Part shown: positions 34,230 through 44,451 of the stretch, in pieces
How positions within the stretch are numbered: the stretch's first letter is position 1
Layout: each line of letters starts with the position of its first letter
NCBI GenBank assembly: GCA_015179045.1
Contig: WHUZ01000053.1
Coordinates: 372,001 to 436,000, forward strand
Direction of reading: 5' to 3'
DNA: 64,000 nt
DNA from: Kalaharituber pfeilii
Lineage: Eukaryota; Ascomycota; Pezizomycetes; Pezizales; Pezizaceae
Notes under the pieces: model-generated
Seen by the model: only the letters and a program-made list of their open reading frames with translations
The model's database searches: none
Told to the model about the DNA's origin: nothing
Position numbers and translations under genes: made by a program

Positions 34230-34588
34230 AGGCCCCCTTCTGAACCTCTTGCTAAAGCATTATTAACACATCTAGTATGGTCTGATCCTTTGTCTTCTGA
34301 GGTTCCATTCGATATCTGTTTGTGTGGTCCCGAGATTGAATATATAGCTCGAATTGATGGCGAATTTTGGGTGTAAAAGGCTCCATAGGTAAAGATTGTT
34401 AAGGAATGAGGCTGAAAAGTAATTACCAGTTTAGGTAAATAAGATAGGCTTGGTGTTGTATGCTAGAGAAGTGTTTGGAACAGAATGCGATATATGTAGA
34501 ATACATTCAAAATACCGACAGCATGGAAAAATATCAAGTTTAAATACTTGAGTAAATAAACAAAAAAATAAACAAATGATTTAGAGAA
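34230..34588. other. Intergenic spacer
   Basis: No supported gene; probably the 3' region of the minus-strand gene that follows. Confidence 0.4.
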
Positions 34589-35953
34589 TTACAATTTCGA
34601 ACCTTCTAGTATTTTAACAGCCACCAACATACGAACATTCTGTTGTAGTTCTGTGCGCAGAACAAAAAGGTCAAGTTCAACTTTTCTTTCATGCTCCTGA
34701 CTTCGCATTAGACTGGTTTGTTGAGCTATTCGAGCTTGATATCGTAACATATCAATCTTATTCCTCTCAGCCTTTATCTGAACATTCTCAAACATTAAAG
34801 ATGTGATAGAGTTGAAGTCTATACTCCCTGAGCTCTTTCCTTTAGCTCGACGTCCGAATCCTTTCCCAGAGGAAGCTTCAGGTTTAAGGCGTTTTTTCGA
34901 TTCCTTAGAATCAATATCATCATCATCTGTATCCTCTTTACCTGATTCTGCTCTCTTGCCAGTGGAATCTGACTTTTCTCTTGATTTTTTCGAAATAGTA
35001 TTACTCAACTTGATTCCGAGTCTGTTGCTTGGTGTGGAGGATACAACATCACGGTTTCGTTTTTGAGAAGATTTCGGAATCTCTTGATCTTCAGGCTCTG
35101 ATTTGATAACAGTTTTAGTGTTTGTGTAAAAGGGAGACCCATCGTTCACGAAGGCAGTTCTAGTGATCTGAATATCTAGGTCCTCTTCATTATTTAACTC
35201 ATCAAAGAGTCTTTGAGATTCCATAGCATCAAGTTGGCTTTCCTCCATAACACTCGAGCAACCAGTGTCACTATCATCACCTTCGAGGAACATGGAACCT
35301 GAGCTTGAAGTTGAAGTTGAGCTTGAAGTTGAGCTTGAAGTTGAGCTTGAAGTTGAAGTTGAGCTTGAAGTTGAAGTTGAGCTTGAAGTTGAAGTTGAGC
35401 TTGAAGTTGAAGTTGAGCCTGAACTGCTATTCAATTTAGGATCAATTTGTGTGAGACCGAAATTATCATCCTGGAGTAGCAACTCTTGTGAAATACCCCC
35501 TTCTAAGATACCTATACCTCCTCCAAAGACTTCTCCAAACCGCTCACCCATAAAGGAATCAAGAATAAAAAAGGTTGGGCACTTCTGCCTCAGCTGGTCC
35601 TCTGCTGTCACAGTTACAGTTGTAATCTTTCCAGCTTTCTTCATTATCTTTTCGATAGCACCAAAGCCAGTTCCAGCTTGCATCTCTTTTGCTGCTTTGT
35701 ACTTTGCTAACATCTGTTGAACATGTGCCTTGGTCTTTTCTCCATTTCGATCTTTCTCTGCAATACCGAGCTCTCGACTCCAGTCCCTTGCAACAGCTAA
35801 TTTATTTCCACTTTTGAACTGACTGAAGTACTTGTCTTTCATTTTATATGCAAGGGCTGTATCAAGACTTCCGGCCCGCTTAATTGTGTCACTTTCAGCC
35901 TCACCGCCCCCCACTTCTAGCTCTTTGTCCTTGCTCTTGGAGTTTCGACCCAT
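34589..35953 (-). CDS. Myb/SANT-like DNA-binding-domain protein
   Basis: The ATG at 35953 (MGRNSKSKDKELEVGGGEAE) is chosen because the open frame upstream begins with GTG and contains no better start. Residues about 28-95 form a helical, basic domain (YKMKDKYFSQFKSGNKLAVA, then HVQQMLAKYKAAKEMQAGTG) and then TAEDQLRQKCPTFFILDSFM. This is the pattern of fungal Myb/SANT-like proteins, in which a divergent three-helix domain is followed by 'CP.F..LD..FG'. A Ser/Thr tract of about 45 residues, acidic and Lys-rich linkers and a C-terminal coiled coil (LMFENVQIKAERNKIDMLRY) follow; the protein has 454 aa. Such proteins are often expanded families, some derived from transposon-encoded proteins. No partner or target can be read from the sequence. 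Confidence 0.6.
   Translation of the reverse strand: MGRNSKSKDKELEVGGGEAESDTIKRAGSLDTALAYKMKDKYFSQFKSGNKLAVARDWSRELGIAEKDRNGEKTKAHVQQMLAKYKAAKEMQAGTGFGAIEKIMKKAGKITTVTVTAEDQLRQKCPTFFILDSFMGERFGEVFGGGIGILEGGISQELLLQDDNFGLTQIDPKLNSSSGSTSTSSSTSTSSSTSTSSSTSTSSSTSSSTSSSTSTSSSGSMFLEGDDSDTGCSSVMEESQLDAMESQRLFDELNNEEDLDIQITRTAFVNDGSPFYTNTKTVIKSEPEDQEIPKSSQKRNRDVVSSTPSNRLGIKLSNTISKKSREKSDSTGKRAESGKEDTDDDDIDSKESKKRLKPEASSGKGFGRRAKGKSSGSIDFNSITSLMFENVQIKAERNKIDMLRYQARIAQQTSLMRSQEHERKVELDLFVLRTELQQNVRMLVAVKILEGSKL
35302..35416 (-). repeat. In-gene minisatellite coding a Ser/Thr tract
   Basis: Units of GTTGAAGTTGAGCTTGAA (18 bp, some shortened) on the + strand encode repeated STSTSS on the minus strand inside the Myb/SANT-like gene. 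Because unit lengths are multiples of three, copy-number change keeps the frame. Confidence 0.85.
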
Positions 35954-36149
35954 TTCATAACTCCTAAATTCAGTGAGTAACACTTATATATCAGCATAGA
36001 CAAAAGAATGAGATACCTTAGGTATTTGTCAAAGCAATGGTGAGGAATGGTGAGGACTGCAATGGTGAGGACCGTGATCAGACCCTGCTGGAACTTACTT
36101 GACTTAGTAATGATTAAGACTCTTGGCAGCATAATATGCATGGACATTC
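35954..36149. other. Upstream region of the Myb/SANT-like gene
   Basis: Includes a triplicated AATGGTGAGGA(A/C) motif near 36032-36075. No gene. Confidence 0.4.
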
Positions 36150-36169
36150 GCGAGCTATGTACATCACAT

Positions 36170-36358
36170 GACATTAAGCTTGCATTACATACCGCTTGAG
36201 ATGCATAAATTTCAGTGGATTTTTGGACCCAAAACCGGTTTCGGATTTGACAAAAAAATCCGATTTTCACAAGTGGGTACTCAGAGTACAGACCGGATAA
36301 ACTGGTTTGTCCGCCGGATTCCATTTTGTATGGGGACAGTCTAATCTGAATACCGCTA
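36170..36358. repeat. Partial copy of the TTAA-flanked inverted-repeat element
   Basis: Same orientation as the right arm of the 36471-37085 element, ending ...CTGAATACCGC. Shares GGATTTTTGGACCCAAAACC, GGTTTGTCCGCCGGATTCCA and TGGGGACAGTCTAATC. Its left side is missing, so it is an older fragment. Confidence 0.75.
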
Positions 36359-36470
36359 TTGTACTAGTGTGTGATCATGAACCAGTGTTCCGTTCAATAG
36401 TCTGGGCCGTGGCCGCTGGAACGTTGTTACGAATGGCCCGGCACATAAGCATATCTGATGATATAATTAA

Positions 36471-37085
36471 TAGCGGTATTCAGATTAGACTGTCCCCATA
36501 AAATGGAATCCGGCGGACAAACCAGTTTATCCGGTCTGTAGTCTGAGTACCCTCTTGTTTTTGGTCCAAAAATCTACCAGAATTTTATGCATGCCAGGTC
36601 CTGAATACTGCATCGAGGCCTGCAAGATGCATCATATATATGCAGTTGTTGCGAAAATCCGCCTGGATTTATTTCACGAAAAAAAACCAGTTTAACTGGT
36701 TTATAACATGAAAATCCCAGATAAAATTTTGTATGGAGATGACCGGATTTTCTGGAATTGATAAAATTCTGAAATCCGGAAAATCTGGACAGATTTCTCT
36801 AATCTGAATACCGCAAGTTAAACCAGTTTATTTCGCGTTTTTTTGCGAAATAAATCCAGTCATAATTTTGCAACAACTGCAAATATATGATGCATCTTGC
36901 AGACTTCGATGCAGTATTTAGCACCTGGCATGCATAATTCTGGTGGATTTTTGGACCCAAAACTGGTTTCCGATTTGACAAAAAATCCGGTTTCCACAAG
37001 CGGTACGCAGACTACAGACCGGACAAACTGGTTTGTCCGCCAGATTCCATTTTTATATGGGGACAGTCTAATCCGAATACCGCTA
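36471..37085. mobile_element. 615-bp inverted-repeat element flanked by TTAA
   Basis: Arms of about 230 bp (36471-36700 and 36850-37085) face each other. The ends are TAGCGGTATTCAGATTAGAC and ...GTCTAATCCGAATACCGCTA. TTAA lies on both sides (36467-36470, 37086-37089), but this may equally be a TA target. There is no transposase ORF. The core includes a second palindrome (CGCGAAATAAATCC-type). Confidence 0.8.
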
Positions 37086-37134
37086 TTAAGTAAGTACTTG
37101 TACAAGCCGGCATACATGTTGTATTCTGGTTATA

Positions 37135-37294
37135 CTCGCTGGCTCGGAAAGTATTGGAACGCTGCATAAAAATATGCAACATTTCAGAAGGCGAATAGTG
37201 CATACGGGCGAATAGTGCATACGGGCGAATAGTGCATACGGGCGAATAATGCATACGCTTTATGCAGCGTTCCAATACTTTCCGAATCAGCGAG
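37135..37294. mobile_element. 160-bp TA-flanked MITE carrying an internal minisatellite
   Basis: Ends CTCGCTGGCTCGGAAAGTAT and ...CCGAATCAGCGAG pair over about 40 bp (through GGAACGCTGCATAAA). TA lies at 37133-37134 and 37295-37296. The centre has four copies of a 17-bp unit (GGGCGAATAGTGCATAC, 37193-37255). Confidence 0.85.
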
Positions 37295-37296
37295 TA

Positions 37297-37895
37297 CTTG
37301 CTGCATACATGACCCCCCACAGCTGATGTCCTGGGTTTGTGGCTCCACCCCGCGCTTCCCATCTCTGCTTTCTGCTTCCTGCTTCGAACTCTGAACCAGC
37401 TGCAACCACTTCAACGATGTCTGATCAAATAAAATTCACATATCGCGTGAACGCGTGTTTAATTCACCACCTCTCATTCTTTTCAGGTGTAGTTATTTCG
37501 CTACCCATTATTCTTTCACATACCGCATATATGTATCCCACCACCTATTATTCTCTCATGTACATAGCTATATTATTTCACTCTTTGTTCTGGACTGGCC
37601 TGGCCGGCCCGTTGGGAACACTGGTCGTGCCTGCTCTTGGAAGCATGAGGGTAAATCGAAGAAACTCCATCGCGGTTGCAACCAGCCTGGATGCCCACAA
37701 ACTTTGGAATCCAGTGAGTGCACAGTCGCAAAGCTAAAAAAAACACATACTGTACAGGGCGGCATGTGAGTAATGTTTATTTAACAAAAAAAAAACGTCG
37801 CAAAGCTGCGTATCATCGCTCTGACCGCTACATGGAGTAGATTCCCTATCTCTCACCCCGATCCACAACCGAGTATGTGATGTGTCTCATGGCAG
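37297..37895. other. Intergenic spacer
   Basis: ORFs of 65-132 aa on both strands without domain or clear start; not supported. An A9 run lies near 37785. Confidence 0.35.
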
Positions 37896-37903
37896 TAAAA
37901 AAA
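37896..37903 (-). terminator. RNA polymerase III terminator of tRNA-Leu(CAG)
   Basis: A T7 run on the minus strand about 15 bases after the tRNA 3' end. Confidence 0.7.
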
Positions 37904-37916
37904 GTCTAACATATCT

Positions 37917-38033
37917 TGAATGGAGTGGGATTCGAACCCACGCGGTTTCCCACTGCGATTCCCAGGGATTCTGCATAACCATGATGACTTAAGAATCCTG
38001 AACACAGCGCCTTAACCACTCGGCCATCCATCC
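37917..38033 (-). tRNA. tRNA-Leu(CAG) with 38-nt intron
   Basis: Acceptor GGATGGA pairs with TCCATTC (one G-U), discriminator A. The D-arm is GCC GAGTGGTTAA GGC. The anticodon stem CTGTG pairs with CGCAG, and the loop TTCAGG|T carries anticodon CAG. A 38-nt intron follows position 37 and contains CCTGGG, complementary to the anticodon loop, as expected for nuclear tRNA introns. The variable arm has 11 nt, the T-arm is GTGGG TTCGAAT CCCAC. The class II form and TGGCCGAGTGG A box agree with leucine. Confidence 0.93.
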
Positions 38034-38943
38034 TCAGGTGATATGATGGAGCTAGCTTGATTCAGCTCACGTGGTTATTGGGTCATAATGTTTGTTCGGG
38101 CACTGGAGGCACGTTCATGGCGGCTGGTTGGGTTTAAATTTAGAGAATGTTTTATCGCTTCTGGGATGACCAAGTGCTATGTATGATTGCAAGTGAGATG
38201 TTACTCGGTTGTCATCAACATATCTCTAATTAAGCACGTTATGCAAAGTTGAAAGCTGAGATGCCATTGAATTTAATGGCCTGGCGGTGCGAGAACTTGA
38301 ATATTTATCGTCGCACTGTGGGGAAGCTGAAAGAATTGGTATTGCACCGGAATAGGCCAAGCCTTGTGATGCCCGGTTGTCCTATGGCATAAAGGATGGA
38401 TCTTTCTATGGCTTCTTTAATTATTCTTCTTTGATTATTTGGACTTCTTTCATTATTAGAATTCTTTGACATAGAATCTTTCTTTACTTTGTGATTCGAG
38501 GTATTACTTTCTTTGCTTCCTTTGTTAATATGTAGATTAAAGTAGCATGTTTGTTCTGTAATTAGGATAAGCAATCTTTTCGGTGCGCTTGCAATACTAC
38601 ACTTCGCATCCACGGTTCGCATTCGCTATTCAACATGTGAATACAAGCCTTGTGTGTGTATTCCGCCAGTTCTCAACCTTCCGGCCACTCTGAGGATAGT
38701 GGACACTTTCGCTCCCCTCTTACAGCACTCGATCAATTTTCTGAATGATAATAATGTCCTTGCCCCTCTGGACGTGATTTTGCTCCGGCCATTCGCCATG
38801 AGGGCAATTTGGTAATCTCATAACTATTTGACACAACAACATGAAACCAAAAGCGGTCTTTATCATTTTGCTGTGTGTGAGTTGGGTCCTATGCAGAAGG
38901 ATATTCCTCGTGCAGAGATTCTTGTAGTGTAAGGGAGTAAAGG

Positions 38944-38945
<2 letters not shown>
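38034..38945. other. Intergenic spacer
   Basis: No supported gene. A 105-aa minus ORF (38622-38305) is K/N/S-rich without motif. Confidence 0.4.
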
Positions 38946-38983
<38 letters not shown>

Positions 38984-39036
38984 GGGGGGGGGGGGGTCAC
39001 GTAACCGCGCATACAGGCTACCAGCCTATGGCAGGG
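38946..39036 (-). mobile_element. Type B hairpin stub with T37-G14 tail
   Basis: T37 and G14 (38946-38996) precede TCACGTAACCGCGCATACAG, the hairpin, and CCTATGGCAGGGA. On the minus strand this is the LINE type B 3' end followed by C14 and A37. The C14 between body and A tail is unusual. The hairpin is almost identical to that of the LINE at 19391-20569. Confidence 0.7.
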
Positions 39037-39089
39037 ACAGCAAGGGCGAGGAACGGTCTGCCGGTTAGGCATACCGGTTTCGGTTCGTA

Positions 39090-39155
39090 TTTTTTTTTTT
39101 TAATATCATCACTCGCATGCCGCCCTAAGGGCTATGGCGAGGTAAAAATCTCATC
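39090..39155 (-). mobile_element. Hairpin retroposon stub, type A
   Basis: A 66-bp insertion between TCGGTTCGTA (39080-39089) and TCGGTTTGTA (39156-39165), a 10-bp duplication with one mismatch. On the minus strand: ACCTCGCCATAGCCCTTAGG, GCGGCATGCGAG, TGATGATATT, A tail. The inner stem is GCCC/GGGC. Confidence 0.8.
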
Positions 39156-39349
39156 TCGGTTTGTAGGTACTAGCCACTTCTACAATAGAGGAAGGCTGCA
39201 AATAAGAGAGAGCGACTGTATTACACTAAAGTACATATATATCCCCTTCTTACATGAGTTGCATGGCGACGAGCCATCTACAGGTGGGAGAATGAACAGA
39301 TATTTGTAGACGAAGAGAATAACACTAAAATGATGGTTAAACCGACAAA

Positions 39350-39386
39350 CACACACACTCACACACACACACACACACACACACAC
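39350..39386. repeat. (CA)n microsatellite
   Basis: About 17 CA units with two interruptions. Confidence 0.85.
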
Positions 39387-40891
39387 TCTTCACTAGCACG
39401 ATGAACAAGAGAGAACATGAGAGAAGACTACTAGGATGGTCAACACATGGTGACAATCAGCCCGTTCGATCCATTGGGACGATCCCTATGCATATGTTAG
39501 TGCGCATCTAATCACTTCCTGCACTGAGACATCGCTATGTCAACTCATCGCTCGGCTGCTGCTAAGTCGGCTGTTCGTCTTTCGGTAACTCGACTCGGCT
39601 TAGCCGTCATTACATGTAGCAATGCTAAAATAAATTTGAATACGAGAGCAAGATGAAGCAGTATATACGCAGATTGAAATGAAACGCGTCGACTCAAATA
39701 TTTAGTAATAAGAAACACATCACAACGCAAAACCAAATCCAACAAGAGCTGCGAGTAAACAAAGCTGATAAGTTGCAGCTGCTGCGAAGGCTCGCTCAAC
39801 GCAATAGCCTCCATAATTATGAGGCAGGTCTCAAATGCCAATCGAGAAGCAAAAGGCGGGGCTAGGTAGATATTCTTCAGAGTTGTTAATTTAGCGAAGC
39901 ACAGTGGAAACACTTTTCTTTATAAGTATGAAAACGAGTAGCAACATTTTTCTTGGGGCTTTACAATATTAGCAAGGGTGACTGGAGACAAGGGGTCTCA
40001 AAAAAATTGGGGGCCGATAAGCCCGAATTCGGTAGGTTGGGACGTCAGTTCTTGGCGGAGTGCACAGTTGTCGGAATACATAGTAGAGAGAGACCAGACA
40101 GACCAGATTCACTGACAATACAATTGACTGCTCTTCTTTTATGACCCTATCTTTGACGTTTGACCATTGAGATAGCACGGAGGAGAGGCCTGGTGATGAT
40201 TGACGGTGGGGTGCTTGAAGAAATGAGCAGTCTAAATGTGCTATTGTTGTTATTATTTTTTCACGCACTATGAAACTTGTAGATAGCTGGCTTCTTGCTA
40301 AGTCTGGTTGGGTGAAGCTTGTTGGTGATAGGCTAACTTACTTTGTCAGATGTTAGGCACTTTGCCTAGTTTCCCTTCTGTCATGGCTGTACTATCGAGA
40401 CTGACCGTACTAACCATACAACGCCGGGAGATGAGGCTAAGTGTTAACAAAGTTGCGAATAAAGCTCCAAATACGGAGTAGCAAATGCGCTACCCCTAGT
40501 TCCGAAGCTTTGAGGGGCGCAAATGTGGGACTGATAATCCATGCATAAACTGCACATAGCAAGGTCAATATCGACTGCCAGCACTTTCGCTGCACCAAGT
40601 CAGAAGCCATCACACTCCATCACCATGTCGGTTAGGTAAATTTGCTGCGCCTTCGCTCATGATGGAATCGGACTACATGCTGGCTAGGGAATACAGAAGA
40701 GGGGCAAATAGACATACTACGCATGTTTGTATACTAGGGCAATATTGCAATATTCTGGTTTCTGTATTGGAGCTATGAAGTTGTGCACAGAATCGGGCAT
40801 AGATACCGTCGAAATTGGCTCGTAAGAGATTACGGAATTATATGAAACCATGTTCTTTAACTACCAAAAAACAAGTCCGGCTATAACTATA
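39387..40891. other. Gene-poor spacer
   Basis: 1.5 kb without a supported gene. The 122-aa minus ORF (39913-39545) is hydrophobic (LISFVYSQLLLDLVLRCDVF) but has no family resemblance or spliced context, so I do not call it. Confidence 0.35.
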
Positions 40892-41091
40892 CTGTTACGG
40901 TTTCTACGATAATGTAGTAAATATGAGGGTGTAACTTAGGACAACGCTTGGTGCTTGACCTTTCGACAGGGCAGCCTAGCTGGCCCTTCTTATAGTCAAC
41001 CCGGCGTGCCTTCCTTCTATTGTCTCTCTATGCTATGATATCACGATGTTCTATCTATAGGCATTCCTCAGCCACTGCCTCGCCTCATCTA

Positions 41092-41194
41092 GAGGTCCAT
41101 CCGGTGGCTCTGCTCCTGGAGGTCCGTTCAGTGGCTCTGCTCCTGGAGGTCCATTCGGTGGCTTTGCTCCTAGAGGTCCGTCCGGTGGCTGTCG
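41092..41194. repeat. Minisatellite, 27-bp unit, about 4 copies
   Basis: Unit GAGGTCCRTYCRGTGGCTYT GCTCCTR repeated inside the left TGTTACGG repeat; the right repeat lacks the expansion. Confidence 0.75.
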
Positions 41195-41451
41195 CTACGC
41201 TTTGACCATGCCGGCATTCCTTGTGATACACATCCGTGCCCGACCCATGTTTCATTGCCAGACTGCAGCTATCGGTTGATCAGGCCGAATTGTCGCTAGT
41301 AGCTTCACAGGCCAATGTGGGTGGATATCCCCTTCGCGGGTAGACCCTGACATATACTGTACAGACAACCCTGTCATTGGATAAGGCTCCGGCCGGGAAA
41401 TCTTATGCAATACACAAGTTATCCAGTATGACAGGTTGGAATTGGGAGATC

Positions 41452-41472
41452 AAGAGTCTGGGCACGAGAACA
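41452..41472. repeat. Solo end of the GTTCTCGTGCCC MITE family
   Basis: CAAGAGTCTGGGCACGAGAAC-like end without a partner nearby. Confidence 0.6.
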
Positions 41473-41611
41473 GGAAATCAATTTTTGACGTAAATACATG
41501 CAATAATAGATACCTACATGAATAAGAGACCATACAGGAGCAAAATGAGAGGTAATAGAGGCCTGTTTAGAAACGACACTTCAATCACAACAGAGTCATG
41601 TTCTTTTCAAG

Positions 41612-41824
41612 CTACTGAAGTGCGAGTGCTGCTTGTTCATCCTCCTGCGCTGTACCTCTCATGGCTGGATTCTGCTGAACAAAGCACTTGAATGTTAGCA
41701 ATGTATTATTTGCTTCAGTGAGTGAGACTGGCTCTAGTTCCTCGAATTCACCTTCATCAAGCTCATCCTGATCTATTAGGTCTAAGTCTTCTGGGTTTGC
41801 CAGTTCTGGGCAATAGGAATCCAT
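41612..41824 (-). pseudogene. C-terminal remnant of a pogo/Fot1-like transposase
   Basis: Seventy residues with an acidic stretch (DLIDQDELDEGEFEELEPVS) followed by LTEANNTLLTFKCFVQQNP. This mirrors the C-terminal tail in the element at 52131-53473 (VNEAEKALSTSKLYIQTAP). The DDE catalytic region is absent. Nearby CTATCCAATATGACAGG-type motifs (42065, 42190) are also pogo-like sequence. Confidence 0.55.
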
Positions 41825-41843
41825 TAAATGATAGGCATGCCAT

Positions 41844-41887
41844 TTTTTTCACGTAACCCTGCTTATCGCTATTCGCTATGGCAGGGC
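41844..41887 (-). mobile_element. Hairpin retroposon stub, type B (44 bp)
   Basis: The smallest insertion: 44 bp between GATAGGCATGCCAT (41830-41843) and GATTGGCATACCAT (41888-41901), a 14-bp duplication with two mismatches. Minus strand: GCCCTGCCATAGCG ... AAGCAGGG, TTACGTGA, A6. The closing stem CCCTGC/GCAGGG is perfectly paired here, where other copies have a T-G wobble. Confidence 0.88.
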
Positions 41888-42861
41888 GATTGGCATACCA
41901 TAGTAGTACTCTCAACTACAAATATACCAAAGAGACAGAAGCACAACTAAGATAAACACTACAGAAGCATGACTAGGATAAATAACACCATCTGTTTGCC
42001 CAATTAGGATACCGAAATGAAAATTCTATCACTAAGCATTATGATCCTTATTAGCATTGGCACTATCCAATATGACAGGTCCAGTTACTAGTAAATCCAG
42101 GAAAGCGGCCGGCGAAATCGTTATCCATCCCCAATAAATGAAAATATCCAATAATCCCACAGCACCAAATTCGGGCCGACAAGGTTTATGCAATATGACA
42201 GGTTTGTCTGTATAAGGTACTACTACTGGTGTAAGGAGGAGTGCCATCAAAGCAGTCAATATACTATTGGTAAAAGGACACGAGTCAATTGAGCGATGCT
42301 CCTAAGCCTGTCTCATTGACCAGCGTTTCTAGAATCACGTTCGGCGAGGAAATCCTGTAATACGGTGCAGTTATACTATGTCGTAGTATATATTCGTTAT
42401 ATGAAACGATTTCTATAAGCGACCGATAGCTGGAGTCCCCCCACCCCCTTGTCACAGGCCTACCCAGAGATGCTGGGGATATCCACCTGAGTTGACCCGT
42501 AAGGCTGCTAGTGACCATTCGGCCTGATCAACCGATAGCTACAGCAGGGCAATACAATTGACAGGTCGGGTCACGGAAGTGTATCACAAGCAGAGCGCAT
42601 GGTTGAGTGAGTTGCGCCACTGAGTGGCAAGAGTACGCGTAGGCTTGTTGTGCACAGCCTCAGACGTTGTTATTGATTGTTAGGGGTTGATATCAATTGT
42701 TAAGCATAGATAGCATAAGCAATAGAACAGACAGTGGACGTGCGCGGGGACCTGGTTATATAACGAGGGCCTTCTGCCCTCGAGAGATGGTCAAGCTTCA
42801 AGCGTTGTCCTAAGTTACACCCTCACTTTTGCTACATCATCGTAGGCTCCGTAACACCCCC

Positions 42862-43159
42862 TCCCCCCACATACAGCGACAACCACTTCCATATGACGAG
42901 CGCTTGGCAGCTACTCCACAAGCACAACGCTCCCCCCAGCGAAACCTACATAGATTGAAAGCACTAGTGCGCTGAGTCTTTCGAGCGCACTGAGCGATTT
43001 CAATCTGATTTTCATTCCAAAATACCTGACTCCTCAAGTTTCCCCTTGGAGTAAAGTTTTAAGGAAATTTTCTGTTCGCCACTTCGTTGCCAGCATAGCA
43101 TCCTAACTTCTAAGCATTCTCAACATAGATTAGACCAATAGATTCATAGTATTAGGTAG
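42862..43159. other. Spacer with short palindromes
   Basis: Contains GAGTCTTTCGAGCGCACTGA and an ATAGATTGAAAGC / CGATTTCAATCT inverted pair. No gene. Confidence 0.35.
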
Positions 43160-43194
43160 CCCTGCACCGCAACATACAATGGCGGAGGAACTCT

Positions 43195-43783
43195 ATGTTA
43201 AAGGAGGTTCGCCAGACCCCCGTACAAGTTCCAAACCAATTCCTGTCAAGTACCTGTCTCGAGGCCTCACTACTCAAGTCTATCAGCGAAAGACTCAGTG
43301 GAGTCAATCAGACTGGTATGCTGGACGCAGTAGCAGATGTCTTAAAACACGTCCATGAATGTATAGAAGACCAAAGGACATGACCAAACTTCGACCAAGT
43401 ACAAAGCACACATGTGCATATTGCCAAGCTCGCACTCGAAGTAGATACTGCAGATATCCACAGAGAGTACAGGCTTCAGGTCTCCAAGGAAGGAAAAACA
43501 CAAACTGAACCAGAAACTCCATCTCCGCTGTCCTATGCAGCAATCGTTTCACAGCACATTCCACCAAATACACCCCCTACACAGAAATCTAACTGACCTC
43601 CAGCAACACCACCAAAAAGCCGAACAAAGTCCACCACTTCCCAATCCAAAAACGCGGAAAGGGGACCCAGTGCCAACCCCCCAAGCAGAATTTCTTCGAA
43701 TCAAGTTTGAAAAAATCACTGTAGAGGATTTTCTCTGCCGAAGCCTAGCTGTGGAATCTGATAGAAATGCTGATGGCTATTGA
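43195..43783 (+). pseudogene. Decayed ORF resembling a retroelement gag/ORF1-like protein
   Basis: Three successive frames read protein-like: FLSSTCLEASLLKSISERLS ... MLDAVADVLKHVHECIEDQR, then LALEVDTADIHREYRLQVSK ... PSPLSYAAIVSQHIPP, then FLRIKFEKITVEDFLCRSLA. The SYAAIV(S/A) motif and the polar linker resemble the first ORF of fungal retroelements, but stops and frame changes show decay. Assignment is tentative. Confidence 0.35.
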
Positions 43784-44451
43784 CCACTCCGCGTATAGTT
43801 CAGTGTCCGGAGCCAAAGTTAGTGAAGGCTGCATACCAGTTATTTCCTATGCAGTTTAGTCGCCCGCGGATATACATATTTTTCAGACTGGTTGTGGCAT
43901 ATTCCCCTGCCAAGCTCATATACTTCCTTATTACCTTGTCGTATCTCACTAGGATCATGCCTTTCGTAGCTTCAGAAGTAGGTATAGTAACTTTCCATAC
44001 TGGTCCGGATCCTCTCTTCTAAGTAAGTACTATTCCACCTCTCAGGGTGCTCGATCATTACTCCTAACAGGAGTAGCCCTCCGCCGGCTCCCCTACGGAC
44101 GCTCGCCATGGGATGGAATGCTATGTATCTTGAGTACTACAACTAGATAGACAATCAAGTTTTTTTTTATATTAAATACTACCTGAAATTTCATGGTTCT
44201 GGTCGTGGAACAGGTGGTCAAATCATGTGGCTGCTGAGATAAAATCACAAACTTCGAAGAATGCGAAGATTGCCAAATTCCCATACAAAATTGCCATTTT
44301 GAGATTAAGAACAGTATTGGCGTCTGCAAACAAATAGCTCTACACGGAATTTACAACGCAACGTAAAAAATATAAAAAGTATGAAATAAGAGGGATTCAA
44401 TATGTATTTTTATAGTGAAATTTGTTAGCCCTAAAAAATTTTCCTTGCATA
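43784..44451. other. Spacer next to LINE remnant
   Basis: Short ORFs only; no recognisable feature. Confidence 0.35.

Larger units (their letters stand above)
40892..42861. repeat. Inverted pair of ~410-460-bp repeats starting TGTTACGG
   Basis: Left repeat about 40892-41352; right repeat is the reverse complement of about 42861-42451. Both start TGTTACGG, share GAGGGTGTAACTTAGGACAA, a GGGCAG...GGCCC palindrome, a TATA-like stretch, CAGCTATCGGTTGATCAGGC and GGTGGATATCCCC. Identity is moderate with indels. They are either the long arms of an old TIR element or two solo LTRs in opposite orientation (the TG start and internal TATA suggest LTR). No flanking duplication is seen. The interval also contains a transposase remnant, a type B stub and a minisatellite. 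Confidence 0.7.

Noticed and set aside
35265..35720. 151-codon plus-strand ORF with VELEVE repeats
   Set aside because: Antisense reading of the Ser/Thr minisatellite in the Myb/SANT-like gene.
36467..37089. piggyBac-type element because of TTAA flanks
   Set aside because: The ends do not look like piggyBac ends, and the loose copy at 36358 is followed by TATTG, so TA is equally possible.
39350..39386. CRISPR-like or other spaced repeat arrays
   Set aside because: Only simple (CA)n and minisatellites were found; no unit-spacer structure and the genome is eukaryotic.
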